A DNA stretch of 64,000 bases from Microbacterium sp. 8M. GTDB lineage: Bacteria > Actinomycetota > Actinomycetes > Actinomycetales > Microbacteriaceae. The DNA lies in contig NZ_LR733284.1 in assembly GCF_902506375.1 (NCBI RefSeq), forward strand, positions 1,453,147 through 1,517,146, given 5' to 3'. This document shows, piece by piece, positions 9,125-17,925 of the stretch. Position numbers and translations under genes: made by a program. The notes beneath the pieces were generated by a model. The model made no database searches and was not told the origin of the DNA. It saw only the letters and a program-made list of their open reading frames with translations. Position 1 is the stretch's first letter, and every line of letters begins with the position of its first letter.

Positions 9125-9673
9125 TCAGCGCAGTTCCGAGATGAGTACCGCCGAGGTGCCGGCCTCGAGGGCCTCGAAGACGTGGCCCGCATCGCCGGGG
9201 TAGGAGAGGTAGTCGCCGGGGTGCAGCTCCACGGCCTCCTCCGCGGGGCCGACCAGGGCGCGCCCGCCGATGAGCACCACATGCTCTGTAGTGCCGACGT
9301 GGTGCGGCTGCGAGCGGCGCGGCTCCCCGGGCTCCGCCTGGATGATGTAGATGTCGCGGCGGGCGCCCGGAGGACAGGCGGCGACGAGCGTCGCCACGTA
9401 GGGCGCGGCGGCGGACGGGACGCCGGCGTGCTCACCGGCGCGGATCAGGGTCGGCGCCGTGGTGCGCTCCTCGACGAACGCCGCGAAGGGGAGCCCCAGG
9501 GCGTCAGCGATCGCCCACAGCGTCTCCACGCTCGGGCCGGTGGATCCGCTCTCCAGCTGCGAGACGGTCGCCTTGGAGACGCCGGCGCGGCGCGCGAGCT
9601 CGGAGACCGAGATGCCCGCCGCCTCGCGCTCGCGCCGCAGGGACCGGGAGATGCGCTCGCGGAGATCGTCCAT
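9125..9673 (-). CDS. XRE-family transcriptional regulator with C-terminal cupin domain
   Basis: 182 aa. Residues about 8-62 are a helix-turn-helix of the Cro/C1 type (ISVSELARRAGVSKATVSQLESG), and about 110-180 are a cupin sensor barrel (QPHHVGTTEHVVLIGGRALV, ELHPGDYLSYPGDAGHVFEA). Relatives (SutR/PuuR-like) sense small metabolites such as amino acids. It is divergent from azlC with a 66-bp gap containing three GATCG cores and the palindrome AACGATCGTT, so it probably represses azlCD and itself. A GATACT box lies seven bases before its ATG, suggesting a leaderless mRNA. Confidence 0.93.
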   Translation of the reverse strand: MDDLRERISRSLRREREAAGISVSELARRAGVSKATVSQLESGSTGPSVETLWAIADALGLPFAAFVEERTTAPTLIRAGEHAGVPSAAAPYVATLVAACPPGARRDIYIIQAEPGEPRRSQPHHVGTTEHVVLIGGRALVGPAEEAVELHPGDYLSYPGDAGHVFEALEAGTSAVLISELR

Positions 9674-9680
9674 GCGGGTC

Positions 9681-9764
9681 AGTATCCCAAACGATCGTTC
9701 ACCTTGACAAACACTGCCCTTCTGTTCAGAATGATCGTCATGCGTTCAGAGGAACGAACGATCG
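9681..9764. promoter_or_regulatory. Divergent promoter/operator of the XRE regulator and azlCD
   Basis: azlC promoter: TTGACA (9704-9709), 17-bp spacer, CAGAAT (9727-9732). Regulator -10 candidate: GATACT on the minus strand (9681-9686). Operator candidates: palindrome AACGATCGTT (9690-9699), a second AACGATCG (9757-9764) and a central GATCG (9733-9737). GTTCA also occurs three times (9697, 9724, 9744). Confidence 0.7.
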
Positions 9765-10480
9765 GTGCGGACGACGTCGCCGCGCAGGTCCGCACCGCCC
9801 GCAAGGAAGCACTCGGCGTCGCGCTCGCGACCAGCGCCTACGGGATCTCCTTCGGTGCACTCGCCGTGGCCAGCGGCTTCGACGTCTGGCAGACCTGCGT
9901 GCTGAGCCTGCTCATGTTCACCGGCGGATCCCAGTTCGCCTTCGTGGGCGTCATCGGCGCGGGCGGGCTCGCCGCCGCACCGGCCGCGATCGCGTCCGCG
10001 CTCCTCCTCGGCGTGCGCAACGTGGCGTACGGGATGAGGATGTCGCCGGTGATCGGACGCGGTGCGCTGCGGCGCGCGGCGGCGGCGCCGTTCACGATCG
10101 ACGAGTCGACCGCGGTGTCGCTCGCGCAGGCATCGCCGCGGGCGCGCACCGTCGGCTTCTGGGTCACCGGCCTCGGCATCTACGCCGGCTGGAACCTCAC
10201 GACCCTGCTCGGGGCGCTGGTCGGCGACGTCCTCGGGGATCCGAAGACCTACGGCCTCGACGCCGCCGCAGCCGCCGCGTTCCTCGCCCTGCTGTGGCCG
10301 CGGCTGCGCCGGCGCCAGGCCATCGCCGTGGGGATCGCCGCCGCAGCCGTCGCCACCGTGCTGACCCCGGTGCTCATCCCGGGGCTCCCGGTGCTCGTCG
10401 CCGCGCTCGTCGCGATCATCGTCGGGTGGTTCAACTGGCTGGGGCGGAAGGATGCGCCCGTGGGGGAGGTGCCGGCGTGA
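9740..10480 (+). CDS. azlC: Branched-chain amino acid exporter subunit AzlC
   Basis: 246 aa, about seven hydrophobic segments, with AzlC-family sequence (ALGVALATSAYGISFGALAV, FTGGSQFAFVGV, LLGVRNVAYGM). It pairs with AzlD to export branched-chain or related amino acids. An ATG at 9731 is also in frame, but the strong promoter's -10 (9727-9732) covers it, so transcription should start near 9739-9740. The ATG at 9740 is therefore preferred and the mRNA is probably leaderless. The stop overlaps the azlD GTG (GTGA). Confidence 0.93.
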   Translation: MRSEERTIGADDVAAQVRTARKEALGVALATSAYGISFGALAVASGFDVWQTCVLSLLMFTGGSQFAFVGVIGAGGLAAAPAAIASALLLGVRNVAYGMRMSPVIGRGALRRAAAAPFTIDESTAVSLAQASPRARTVGFWVTGLGIYAGWNLTTLLGALVGDVLGDPKTYGLDAAAAAAFLALLWPRLRRRQAIAVGIAAAAVATVLTPVLIPGLPVLVAALVAIIVGWFNWLGRKDAPVGEVPA

Positions 10481-10791
10481 CGCTGTGGAACGCCGTGCTG
10501 CTCGCCGCGATCGGCTGCCTCGCGCTCAAGGGCGCAGGCTACCTCGTGCCCGCCTCGGTGCTGGAGGCGCCGCGCCCTGCGCGCATCACCGACCTGCTCA
10601 CCGTCGCCCTGCTCGCCGCGCTCGTGGCGGTGCAGAGCCTCGCCTCCGGCCAGCACATCGTCGTGGACGCGCGGGTGCCGGCGGTGCTGGTCGCGGCAGG
10701 GCTGCTGTGGCTGCGGCAGTCGTTCCTCGTCGTCGTGATCGCCGCGGCCGTCGTCGCCGCTCTCCTCCGGCTGCTGGGATGGGCCGCGTAA
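10477..10791 (+). CDS. azlD: Branched-chain amino acid exporter subunit AzlD
   Basis: 104-aa membrane protein with about four short helices (LWNAVLLAAIGCLALKGAGY; LLTVALLAALVAVQSLAS; VPAVLVAAGLLWLRQSF; VVVIAAAVVAALLRLLG). This is the usual small partner of AzlC. Starts at GTG 10477 inside the azlC stop, so it is translationally coupled. Its TAA stop is part of the TAAGCT box that may drive the next gene. Confidence 0.9.
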   Translation: MTLWNAVLLAAIGCLALKGAGYLVPASVLEAPRPARITDLLTVALLAALVAVQSLASGQHIVVDARVPAVLVAAGLLWLRQSFLVVVIAAAVVAALLRLLGWAA

Positions 10792-10794
10792 GCT
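10789..10794 (+). promoter_or_regulatory. -10 box of the small membrane protein gene (leaderless)
   Basis: TAAGCT, six bases before GTG 10801, overlapping the azlD stop codon. Confidence 0.55.
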
Positions 10795-10800
10795 CGAGAC

Positions 10801-11265
10801 GTGCGCGGAACATGGCTCAACCGAGTGCTCTCCTGGGTGGCGCTGTTCATCGTGGGCGCCGTCTTCGGCCTGGCCACGACGGTGACCCACGCCTCCTCCC
10901 TCTGGGGCGCGGGCTGGGCCGGTCTCGCGCTCGGCGTCGTCGCGTGCGGCGGGATGCTGCTCGCGGTGCGCCTGCTGCTGCATGACCGCTGGGGGGCCCT
11001 GCTCACCGGGCTCGGCATGCTGGCCGGCATGGTCGTGATCTCCGGGCGCGGTCCCGGCGGATCCGTCATCGTGCCGAACGACGTGCTGGGCGTGGTCTGG
11101 ACCTGGACGGTCGCCGGGATGGTGCTGCTCGTGGCCGCCTGGCCTGATTTCGGCCGTATCCGCCGCATCCAGCAGGAGCAGGCCGCCCGCGCCGCGCAGC
11201 AGCATGCGGCCGATGCCGCGCCGCAGCCGCAACGCGCGCGAGAGGGCTCCGCCGACGGGTCGTAG
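10801..11265 (+). CDS. Small integral membrane protein of unknown function
   Basis: 154 aa with four predicted helices (about 9-32, 37-58, 63-82, 92-112) and a charged, Ala/Gln-rich cytoplasmic tail (RIRRIQQEQAARAAQQHAAD). Starts at GTG 10801, preceded only by a TAAGCT box at six bases. Its stop codon TAG is the first half of the TAGACT box in front of fdxA. Position just before ferredoxin is seen in related actinobacteria, but no function can be given from sequence. Confidence 0.75.
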   Translation: MRGTWLNRVLSWVALFIVGAVFGLATTVTHASSLWGAGWAGLALGVVACGGMLLAVRLLLHDRWGALLTGLGMLAGMVVISGRGPGGSVIVPNDVLGVVWTWTVAGMVLLVAAWPDFGRIRRIQQEQAARAAQQHAADAAPQPQRAREGSADGS

Positions 11266-11268
11266 ACT
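11263..11268 (+). promoter_or_regulatory. -10 box of fdxA (leaderless)
   Basis: TAGACT, six bases before GTG 11275; its TAG doubles as the stop codon of the upstream gene. Confidence 0.6.
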
Positions 11269-11274
11269 GGATCC

Positions 11275-11595
11275 GTGACCTACGTGATCGCTCTTCCCTG
11301 TGTCGACGTGAAGGACCGCGCCTGCGTCGACGAGTGCCCCGTGGACTGCATCTACGAGGGTGAGCGCTCCTTGTACATCCACCCGGACGAGTGCGTGGAC
11401 TGCGGCGCCTGCGAGCCGGTCTGCCCGGTCGAGGCGATCTACTACGAGGACGATCTCCCCGAGGAGTGGGCCGACTACTACAAGGCCAACGTCGAGTTCT
11501 TCGACGAGATCGGCTCTCCTGGCGGTGCCGCCAAGGTGGGCGTGATCCACCACGACCACGCGATCATCGCCGCGCTGCCGCCGCAGGGCGAATAA
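11275..11595 (+). CDS. fdxA: 7Fe/8Fe ferredoxin FdxA
   Basis: 106-aa ferredoxin. The first cluster region is [17 protein letters not shown], in which C-x7-C-x3-CP spacing is typical of the [3Fe-4S] site of 7Fe ferredoxins. The second is [12 protein letters not shown] for a [4Fe-4S] cluster. The C-terminal extension ([13 protein letters not shown]) matches FdxA of actinobacteria. It is a soluble low-potential electron carrier; the partner is not identifiable here. The gene sits five bases upstream of dapC, an order also known from mycobacteria (fdxC-dapC). Confidence 0.95.
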   Translation: MTYVIALPCVDVKDRACVDECPVDCIYEGERSLYIHPDECVDCGACEPVCPVEAIYYEDDLPEEWADYYKANVEFFDEIGSPGGAAKVGVIHHDHAIIAALPPQGE

Positions 11596-11600
11596 CCGGC

Positions 11601-12713
11601 ATGTCCGTCCGCGACCTCGCCGACTACCCCTGGGACGCGGTCACCCCGTTCCGCGAGCGCGCCGCCGCCCACCCGGACGGCATCGTGGACCTCGCCATCG
11701 GATCCCCGGTGGATCCGACGCCCGAGATCATCCGCCGGGCGCTCTCCGAGGCGACCGACGCGCACTCCTACCCGCAGACGGTCGGCACTCCGGCACTGCG
11801 CGAGGCGATCGTGGAGTGGTACGCGCGGCGTCGCGGCGTGCCCGACCTGCGCGTGGACAACGTGATGCCGACGATCGGCTCTAAGGAGCTCGTCGCGCTG
11901 CTGCCGACGCTGCTCGGTCTCGGCCAGGGCGACATCGTGGTGCAGCCCCGGGTCGCCTATCCGACGTACGCCGTGGGCGCCCAGGTCTCCGGCGCGACCG
12001 TGGTCAGCGAGGATGACCCGGCGCGCTGGCCTGAGGGTGCGAAGCTCATCTGGATCAACACCCCGGGCAACCCGGACGGACGCACCTGGACGGTCGACGA
12101 GCTGGCTGCGGCCGTGCATCGCGCGCGCGAGCTCGGCGCGATCCTGGCGAGCGACGAGTGCTACGCCGAGCTCGGGTGGGACGGGCCGTGGGCCACGGAA
12201 CCGGTGCCCAGCGTGCTGGATCCGCGCGTCACCGGCGGCACCCGTGCGAACCTGCTGAGCGTCTACTCGCTGAGCAAGCAGTCGAATCTCGCCGGGTACC
12301 GCGCCGCGTTCGTCGCCGGGTGCGCCCGTGTGGTCGGCGAGATCCTCACGGCGCGCAAGCACCTCGGGCTGATGCCGCCTGCCCCGGTCCAGCACGCGAT
12401 GGAGGTGGCGCTGCGCGACGACGAGCACGTGGCCGCGCAGAAGGAGCTCTACCGCCGGCGCCGAGAGGTGCTGCGCCCGGCGCTCGTCGAGGCGGGCTTC
12501 CGCATCGACGGCTCCGAGGCGGGTCTGTACCTGTGGGCGACCGAGGGGCGCGACGCCTGGGAGTCCATGGGGCGGCTCGCCGACCTCGGGATCCTGGCCG
12601 GCCCCGGACCGTTCTACGGCGAGCATTCGGACGAGCACGTGCGGCTGTCGCTCACGGCGCCGCTGGAGCGCATCCAGGCGGCGGCGGGCCGGCTCCGCGC
12701 CAGCGTTTCGTAG
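11601..12713 (+). CDS. dapC: N-succinyldiaminopimelate aminotransferase DapC
   Basis: 370-aa fold-type I PLP enzyme. It converts N-succinyl-2-amino-6-ketopimelate to N-succinyl-LL-2,6-diaminopimelate in the lysine/meso-DAP pathway. Visible features are the substrate-side IGSPVDPTP, the NTPGNPDGRTW motif, DECYAELGW and the PLP lysine in YSLSKQSNLAGYR. The assignment to DapC rests on family similarity plus the fdxA-dapC order and on dapD and dapE a few kilobases away. Start ATG at 11601, five bases after the fdxA stop. Confidence 0.9.
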   Translation: MSVRDLADYPWDAVTPFRERAAAHPDGIVDLAIGSPVDPTPEIIRRALSEATDAHSYPQTVGTPALREAIVEWYARRRGVPDLRVDNVMPTIGSKELVALLPTLLGLGQGDIVVQPRVAYPTYAVGAQVSGATVVSEDDPARWPEGAKLIWINTPGNPDGRTWTVDELAAAVHRARELGAILASDECYAELGWDGPWATEPVPSVLDPRVTGGTRANLLSVYSLSKQSNLAGYRAAFVAGCARVVGEILTARKHLGLMPPAPVQHAMEVALRDDEHVAAQKELYRRRREVLRPALVEAGFRIDGSEAGLYLWATEGRDAWESMGRLADLGILAGPGPFYGEHSDEHVRLSLTAPLERIQAAAGRLRASVS

Positions 12714-12853
12714 GTTTCCGAACCCGTTCCGGCCGCAGTCTTGGTCGTTTTCACAGTAGGTGCAGACGGGGGATAGGCTGTACCAGCGTCGCGATCCGCG
12801 CCCACCGGCACGATCGCACATCCCCCAATTGACAGACGCATGAGGAGGTCTGC

Positions 12854-14149
12854 GTGAGCGCAGCGGGCGAGCGGCCTACGAAGGCGACGCTGACAGTAGG
12901 CGAGACGACCGCGGAGTTCCCGGTCCTGCACGGCACGGACGGGCACGCCAGCATCGACTTCTCCACCCTCACCCGGCAGACGGGCCACACCGGTCTGGAC
13001 TACGGGTTCGTGAACACGGCGTCGACGAAGTCGGCGATCACCTTCATCGACGGAGACCAGGGGATCCTGCGCTACCGGGGGTATCCGATCGAGCAGATCG
13101 CGAACGCCTGCAGCTACCTCGAGGTCGCCTGGCTGCTCATCTACGGCGAGCTTCCCACGCCCGCCGAGCTGGCCGAGTTCGACGAGAAGATCCGCCGGCA
13201 CACGCTGCTGCACGAGGACCTGAAGCACTTCTTCCAGGCGCTGCCCGACAACGCGCACCCGATGGCCGTGCTCTCCTCGGCGGTCGCGGCTCTCTCGACC
13301 TATTACGAGAACGAGTCGGATCCGCACAACCCCGAGCACGTCGAACTGAACACGATCCGCATGCTCGCCAAGCTCCCGGTGATCGCGGCCTACGCGCACA
13401 AGAAGAGCATCGGTCAGGCGTTCCTGTACCCGGACAACTCGCTGAGCTTCGTGGACAACTTCCTCAAGCTGAACTTCGGCGTGCACAGCGAGCCGTACGA
13501 GATCAACCCGGTGATGTCGAAGGCGCTCGAGCTGCTGCTCATCCTGCACGAGGACCACGAGCAGAACGCGTCCACGTCGACCGTGCGCCTCGTCGGCTCC
13601 ACGGGGGCGAACCAGTTCGCCTCCGTCTCCGCGGGCATCCAGGCGCTCTCCGGCCCGCTGCACGGCGGCGCGAACGAGGCCGTGCTCACGATGCTCGGGC
13701 AGATCCGCGACTCGGGCCAGAGCATGCAGCGCTTCGTGGAGCGCGTGAAGAACAAGGAAGACGGCGTGAAGCTCATGGGCTTCGGGCACCGGGTCTACAA
13801 GAACTACGACCCGCGCGCCAAGCTCGTCAAGGCCGCCGCGGACCAGGTGCTCGCCGAGCTCGGCGTCACCGATCCGCTCCTCGACCTGGCGAAGGAGCTC
13901 GAGGAGATCGCGCTCGCCGACGACTACTTCCGGGAGCGCCGCCTCTACCCGAACGTCGACTTCTACACCGGCGTGATCTACAAGGCCATGGGCTTCCCCA
14001 CCCGGATGTTCACCGTGCTGTTCGCGATCGGCCGCCTGCCCGGCTGGCTGGCGCAGTGGCGCGAGCTCAACCTCGACCCGCAGACCAAGATCGGCCGCCC
14101 GCAGCAGCTCTACACGGGCTCGCCGGAGCGCGAGTTCCGCCGGAACTGA
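12854..14149 (+). CDS. gltA: Citrate synthase
   Basis: 431 aa, type II (hexameric, GltA-like) citrate synthase, which condenses oxaloacetate and acetyl-CoA to citrate. An N-terminal beta-rich domain (LTVGETTAEFPVLHG) precedes the large domain. The catalytic histidine regions are visible in SGPLHGGANEAVL and MGFGHRVYKNYDPRAK, and the aspartate lies in RLYPNVDFYTGVIYKAMG. Start GTG 12854 follows an AGGAGG (12843-12848) at good spacing. Confidence 0.97.
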   Translation: MSAAGERPTKATLTVGETTAEFPVLHGTDGHASIDFSTLTRQTGHTGLDYGFVNTASTKSAITFIDGDQGILRYRGYPIEQIANACSYLEVAWLLIYGELPTPAELAEFDEKIRRHTLLHEDLKHFFQALPDNAHPMAVLSSAVAALSTYYENESDPHNPEHVELNTIRMLAKLPVIAAYAHKKSIGQAFLYPDNSLSFVDNFLKLNFGVHSEPYEINPVMSKALELLLILHEDHEQNASTSTVRLVGSTGANQFASVSAGIQALSGPLHGGANEAVLTMLGQIRDSGQSMQRFVERVKNKEDGVKLMGFGHRVYKNYDPRAKLVKAAADQVLAELGVTDPLLDLAKELEEIALADDYFRERRLYPNVDFYTGVIYKAMGFPTRMFTVLFAIGRLPGWLAQWRELNLDPQTKIGRPQQLYTGSPEREFRRN

Positions 14150-14456
14150 GCCCGGCGCGGGTGACGGGCGGCCGGGGCACATCCACCGCGCGCCACGTCG
14201 CGCATCCGCCGCCTCTTGACGCCGTTCGGCGGCGGGTGTAGGACACAGGTGACTGGGGGCGGCAAGGGACGGTCGAGCTCGATCTGACGACGCCGCAGGG
14301 CGGGGCAGGACGTGGCGGCGCCACGATCCGCGACTCCGCACACGACGATCATCGCCGGGCGGCACGGGCGCGCTCGGCCGCGTCCGTCGCGGCATCATGA
14401 GCGTCCCGGGTGAGCGCTGCCGGTGCCGTCCACCCGATCACCCGCGGGAGGTTCTC
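14150..14456. other. 307-base region without a gene (leader of the cupin gene)
   Basis: No open frame here has coding character. It holds a sigma70-type promoter (TTGACG 14216-14221, 17-bp spacer, TAGGAC 14239-14244) with the small hairpin GCCGTTCGGC in its spacer. About 200 bases of leader then run to the cupin start. I see no recognised riboswitch or small RNA. Confidence 0.5.
14216..14244 (+). promoter_or_regulatory. Promoter of the cupin gene
   Basis: TTGACG at 14216-14221 and TAGGAC at 14239-14244 with an ideal 17-bp spacer. Confidence 0.55.
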
Positions 14457-14810
14457 ATGTCTGACAAGCACAACATCGAGACGCCGCACGAGCGGCGCCC
14501 CTTCCAGGACCACGGTCACATGGACGTCGTCACCCTGGGCGACTTCACGATGGGACGGGGTGTGTTCGAGCCCGGCTGGCGCTGGTCGAACGACGTCAAG
14601 CCGATCGCCGGCACCGAGTCGTGCCAGACCCACCACACCGGGATCTGCCTCGAGGGGCGGATGACCGTGCGGTTCGATGACGGCACGGAGCTGGATATGG
14701 GACCGGGCGACGTGGTCGACCTCAGCCCGGGCCACGATGCGTGGACCGTCGGCGACACGGCCTGCGTGTTCCTCGACACCGGCGTGAAGGGCTACGCGAA
14801 GCCGGCCTGA
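14457..14810 (+). CDS. Cupin-domain protein of unknown function
   Basis: 117-aa single-domain cupin. Motif 1 is around QTHHTGICLEGRMTVRFDDG and motif 2 around ELDMGPGDVVDLSPGHDAW, giving His ligands for a possible metal. Start ATG 14457 follows GGGAGG (14446-14451); an upstream in-frame ATG at 14397 was rejected because the added residues are Arg/Pro-rich and have no cupin character. Single gene with its own promoter and a bidirectional terminator. Function not assignable. Confidence 0.85.
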   Translation: MSDKHNIETPHERRPFQDHGHMDVVTLGDFTMGRGVFEPGWRWSNDVKPIAGTESCQTHHTGICLEGRMTVRFDDGTELDMGPGDVVDLSPGHDAWTVGDTACVFLDTGVKGYAKPA

Positions 14811-14825
14811 GCCCGACGATGCAAG

Positions 14826-14862
14826 ACGACGGCCGCGAGACCTGAGGTCCCGCGGCCGTCGT
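14826..14862. terminator. Bidirectional terminator between the cupin and DEAD-box genes
   Basis: Stem ACGACGGCCGCG/CGCGGCCGTCGT (14826-14837 with 14851-14862) extended inward by GACC/GGTC (14839-14842, 14846-14849), with one mismatch and a TGA loop. It separates two convergent genes. Confidence 0.8.
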
Positions 14863-14877
14863 GCGCTCAGAGGGTCG

Positions 14878-16257
14878 TCAGCGCGCGGTCGGCGTCCCCT
14901 GCGGGCGCGACGACCGGCGACGGCGCCGCCGAGCGGGTGCAGGAGCGGCGACGTCCCCGGACGCGTTCGCGCGGTGCGGGGAGCCCTGTCCCTGGCGCTG
15001 CTGGTTCTGCCGCGGCGCCCCGGCGTTCGCGGCCGGCTTCTTCTTGGCCGGCTGCTGCTGCACGGGCTTGGGCGCCGGCTTGACGTACGCGGCCTTCTCG
15101 CCGATGAGCTCGATGACGGCGGGGGAGGCTGCGGACACCTGCTCGATGCCCGCGCTGATCTGCGCCTTGCGGAGCAGGTCCTTCACGTCGCGCCGCTGCT
15201 CCGGCAGCAGCACGGTCACCACCGTGCCGGCGGCGCCCGCGCGTGCGGTGCGGCCGGAGCGGTGCAGGTACGCCTTGTGCTCGGCGGGCGGGTCGACGTG
15301 CACGACCAGGTCGACGTCGTCCACGTGCACGCCGCGCGCTGCCACGTCGGTCGCGACGAGGACGCGCACGCCGCCGTCCGCGGGATCCGCGGAGAACGCG
15401 GCGAGGTTGCGCTCGCGGGCGTTCTGGCCGAGGTTGCCGTGCAGGTCGACGGCGGGGATCCCGGCCGTCGTCAGCACCTTGGCGAGCTTCTTCGCCTGGT
15501 GCTTGGTGCGCGTGAACAGGATCCGGCGTCCGCTGCCCGAGGCGAGCGCGCTGACGAGCGTCTTCTTCGCGTCGGCGTCGGCGACCTCGAGCACGCGGTG
15601 CGTCATCTCGCCCACAGGCACGCTGGCCTCGTCGACCTCGTGGCTGACCGCGTTCGACAGGAAGCGGCGGGCCAGGACGTCGATGCCGTTGTCCAGCGTC
15701 GCGCTGAACAGCAGGCGCTGACCGCCCTGCGGCGTGGCGGCGAGGATGCGGGTGACCCCGGGCAGGAAGCCGAGGTCGGCCATGTGGTCGGCCTCGTCGA
15801 GCACCGTGATGCGCACCTCGTCGAGGCGCACCACGCCCTGCTTCATGAGGTCCTCGAGGCGGCCGGGGCAGGCCACGACGATGTCGACGCCGCGGCGCAG
15901 CGCCTCCTCCTGGGGGCGCTGGCTGACGCCGCCGAACACGGTCGTGACGCGCAGCCCTGCGGCCTTGGCGAGGGGAGCGATGGTCGCCGCGATCTGCGTG
16001 GCGAGCTCGCGCGTCGGTGCGAGCACGAGGCCGCGCGGGTGCTGCGGCCGCGACGTCGCCCCGGTGAGGCGCGCGACGAGCGGGATCGAGAACGCGAGAG
16101 TCTTGCCGCTTCCCGTGCGGCCGCGACCGAGCAGGTCACGGCCGGCGAGCGAGTCGGGCAGGGTGCCCTGCTGGATGGGGAAGGCTTCGGTCTTGCCGTC
16201 GCCGGCGAGCACCGCGGCCAGAGGCGCGGGCACGCCGAGATCGAGGAAGGAAGGCAT
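14878..16257 (-). CDS. DEAD/DEAH-box RNA helicase
   Basis: 459 aa. Q motif AAVLAGDGKTEAFPIQQGTL; motif I GRTGSGKT; Ia PTRELATQ; II LDEADHM; III SATLD; V VATDVAARGVHV; VI HRSGRTARAG. The C-terminal about 80 residues are low-complexity and basic, ending in a run of eight Arg/Ala residues (ARRRRRRSS), a likely RNA-binding tail. Start ATG 16257 follows AGGAG at seven bases. It probably remodels structured RNA or assists ribosome assembly; which E. coli paralogue it matches cannot be decided. Confidence 0.93.
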   Translation of the reverse strand: MPSFLDLGVPAPLAAVLAGDGKTEAFPIQQGTLPDSLAGRDLLGRGRTGSGKTLAFSIPLVARLTGATSRPQHPRGLVLAPTRELATQIAATIAPLAKAAGLRVTTVFGGVSQRPQEEALRRGVDIVVACPGRLEDLMKQGVVRLDEVRITVLDEADHMADLGFLPGVTRILAATPQGGQRLLFSATLDNGIDVLARRFLSNAVSHEVDEASVPVGEMTHRVLEVADADAKKTLVSALASGSGRRILFTRTKHQAKKLAKVLTTAGIPAVDLHGNLGQNARERNLAAFSADPADGGVRVLVATDVAARGVHVDDVDLVVHVDPPAEHKAYLHRSGRTARAGAAGTVVTVLLPEQRRDVKDLLRKAQISAGIEQVSAASPAVIELIGEKAAYVKPAPKPVQQQPAKKKPAANAGAPRQNQQRQGQGSPHRANASGDVAAPAPARRRRRRSSRPQGTPTAR

Positions 16258-16475
16258 GGATATCTCCTGGACCGGGTGTGCCGGTCGCATACGGGCGTCT
16301 GCGTGACGCGAAAGGTCGCCGCTCGAGAACCGGATCACGAGGGGGAGCGGTGCTCCGCTGCCGTGGAGAAGAACTCTGTCCGTTCCGAGGGGGAACGGGA
16401 GGATCCGGGAAGGCGACGAGAAGCCGGATGATCCGACATCCCATCCATCCTATCCCGGATCCCGGGCCCCGCGGT

Positions 16476-17879
16476 TCAGGCCGCGTCGGCGAGCACCGGG
16501 ACGGCCATGGAGCCAGTGGTCTCCGGAACCCTGCGCGTGCGCACGGCCCACACGATCACGCCGGCCAGCAGCGTGCTGACCGCGACCAGCGCCCAGGCGG
16601 CGGCGAAGCCGGAGGCCGTGCCGTGCGCGGAGGAGCCGAACACGATGGCGCCGGTCGCGGCGGATCCGATCGCGGATCCGATCGTGCGCAGGTTCGCGTT
16701 CACGCCCGTCGCGACCCCGGTGACCTGGGCCGGCACGCTCTGCACGACGATCCCCGCCGAGGCCGCGTAGGCGAGCCCGCAGCCGATGCCGAAGCCGGCG
16801 CCGGCGAGGGCGAGCTGCCATGGTGCGGAGTGCGCGAGCGCGGCGGCGGCCCCGGACGCGGCCATCAGGCCCGCGCCGATCACGAGCAGCGTGCGCAGGG
16901 AGAGCACTCGGTTCAGGGCGCCCGTCGCGAAGCCGATCCCGCTCATGCCGATGAGCATGGGCACCAGCATGAGGCCGGCATCCCGGACGGAGAGCCCGGT
17001 GCCGCCCGCCGCGGAGGCGAGCTCGAGGAACTGCGGCAGGTAGCCCCAGAACGCGAACACCCCGGCGCCGATCAGCAGCGAGGCGGCGTTCACCGGCCAG
17101 ATCGCCGGAGAGGCGAGCAGCCGCAGGTCGACGAGAGGCTCTGCGGCGCGCAGCTCGGACACGATCCAGCCCGCGAAGGCGAGGGCGGCGACCACGAAGA
17201 GTCCGAGCACGGCAGGCGAGGTCCAGCCCCAGCGTGCGCCGGTGCTGAGCGGCACGAGCAGCGCCACCAGCCACAGCGACAGCAGCACGGAGGAGCGCGT
17301 GTTGACGCGGCCCTGCGCGCGCACCCCGGTGTCGCGGACCGCGGTGAGGGTGAGGAATGCGCCGAGCGCGGCGACCAGGAACGGCACCGCGAACGTGCCG
17401 CGCCAGCCCACGAGGTCGGCGAGCGGGCCCGCGAGCACGGTGCCCGCGGCTCCGCCGATGCCGATGACGGCGCTCACGATGCCGATCGCCCCGGTCACGC
17501 GCTCGCGGGGGAGGGCGTCGCGGAGCAGCCCGTAGGCCAGCGGGAACAGGGCGCCGCCGATGCCCTGCAGCACGCGGGCGGCGATGAGCACCTCGAGGGA
17601 CGGCGCGACGGCGGCGAGCACGTCGCCGGCCGCGGTGACGCCGAGCGTGGCCAGGAACGTGGTGCGGCGGCCGCGCAGGTCCCCGACGCGGCCGAGGGTG
17701 GGAGTGGCGACGGCGGCGGCGATGAGCCAGGCGGTCATCGTCCAGCTGGCCGCGTCGGCGGTGACGCCGAACTCGGCCTGCACCAGGGGGACGAGGGGGA
17801 TGACGAGGTTCTGCAGAAGTGCGATGGAGGAGACCGCCACGGCGATGGCGACCAGGATCGAAGTGGATGAGCGGGACAT
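16476..17879 (-). CDS. MFS drug-efflux-type transporter (DHA2/EmrB-like)
   Basis: 467-aa membrane protein with about 14 hydrophobic helices, as in the DHA2 family. The conserved cytoplasmic loop motif is seen in TLGRVGDLRGRRTTFLATLG (about residues 67-86), and an antiporter-like motif in RVLQGIGGALFPLAYGLLRD. ATG 17879 follows GGAAGGGA. Divergent from a tetR gene across a region with five operator half-sites, so this is a classic TetR-controlled efflux pump. Substrate unknown. Confidence 0.92.
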   Translation of the reverse strand: MSRSSTSILVAIAVAVSSIALLQNLVIPLVPLVQAEFGVTADAASWTMTAWLIAAAVATPTLGRVGDLRGRRTTFLATLGVTAAGDVLAAVAPSLEVLIAARVLQGIGGALFPLAYGLLRDALPRERVTGAIGIVSAVIGIGGAAGTVLAGPLADLVGWRGTFAVPFLVAALGAFLTLTAVRDTGVRAQGRVNTRSSVLLSLWLVALLVPLSTGARWGWTSPAVLGLFVVAALAFAGWIVSELRAAEPLVDLRLLASPAIWPVNAASLLIGAGVFAFWGYLPQFLELASAAGGTGLSVRDAGLMLVPMLIGMSGIGFATGALNRVLSLRTLLVIGAGLMAASGAAAALAHSAPWQLALAGAGFGIGCGLAYAASAGIVVQSVPAQVTGVATGVNANLRTIGSAIGSAATGAIVFGSSAHGTASGFAAAWALVAVSTLLAGVIVWAVRTRRVPETTGSMAVPVLADAA

Positions 17880-17925
17880 GAGTTCCCTTCCGGAGCCTGG
17901 AGAAGAGGGGTAAAGTGGGAGGAGA

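Noticed and set aside
14056-14400. Short plus and minus frames between gltA and the cupin gene
   Set aside because: Pro/Arg-rich frames without Shine-Dalgarno sequences; the region is better explained as a promoter and leader.
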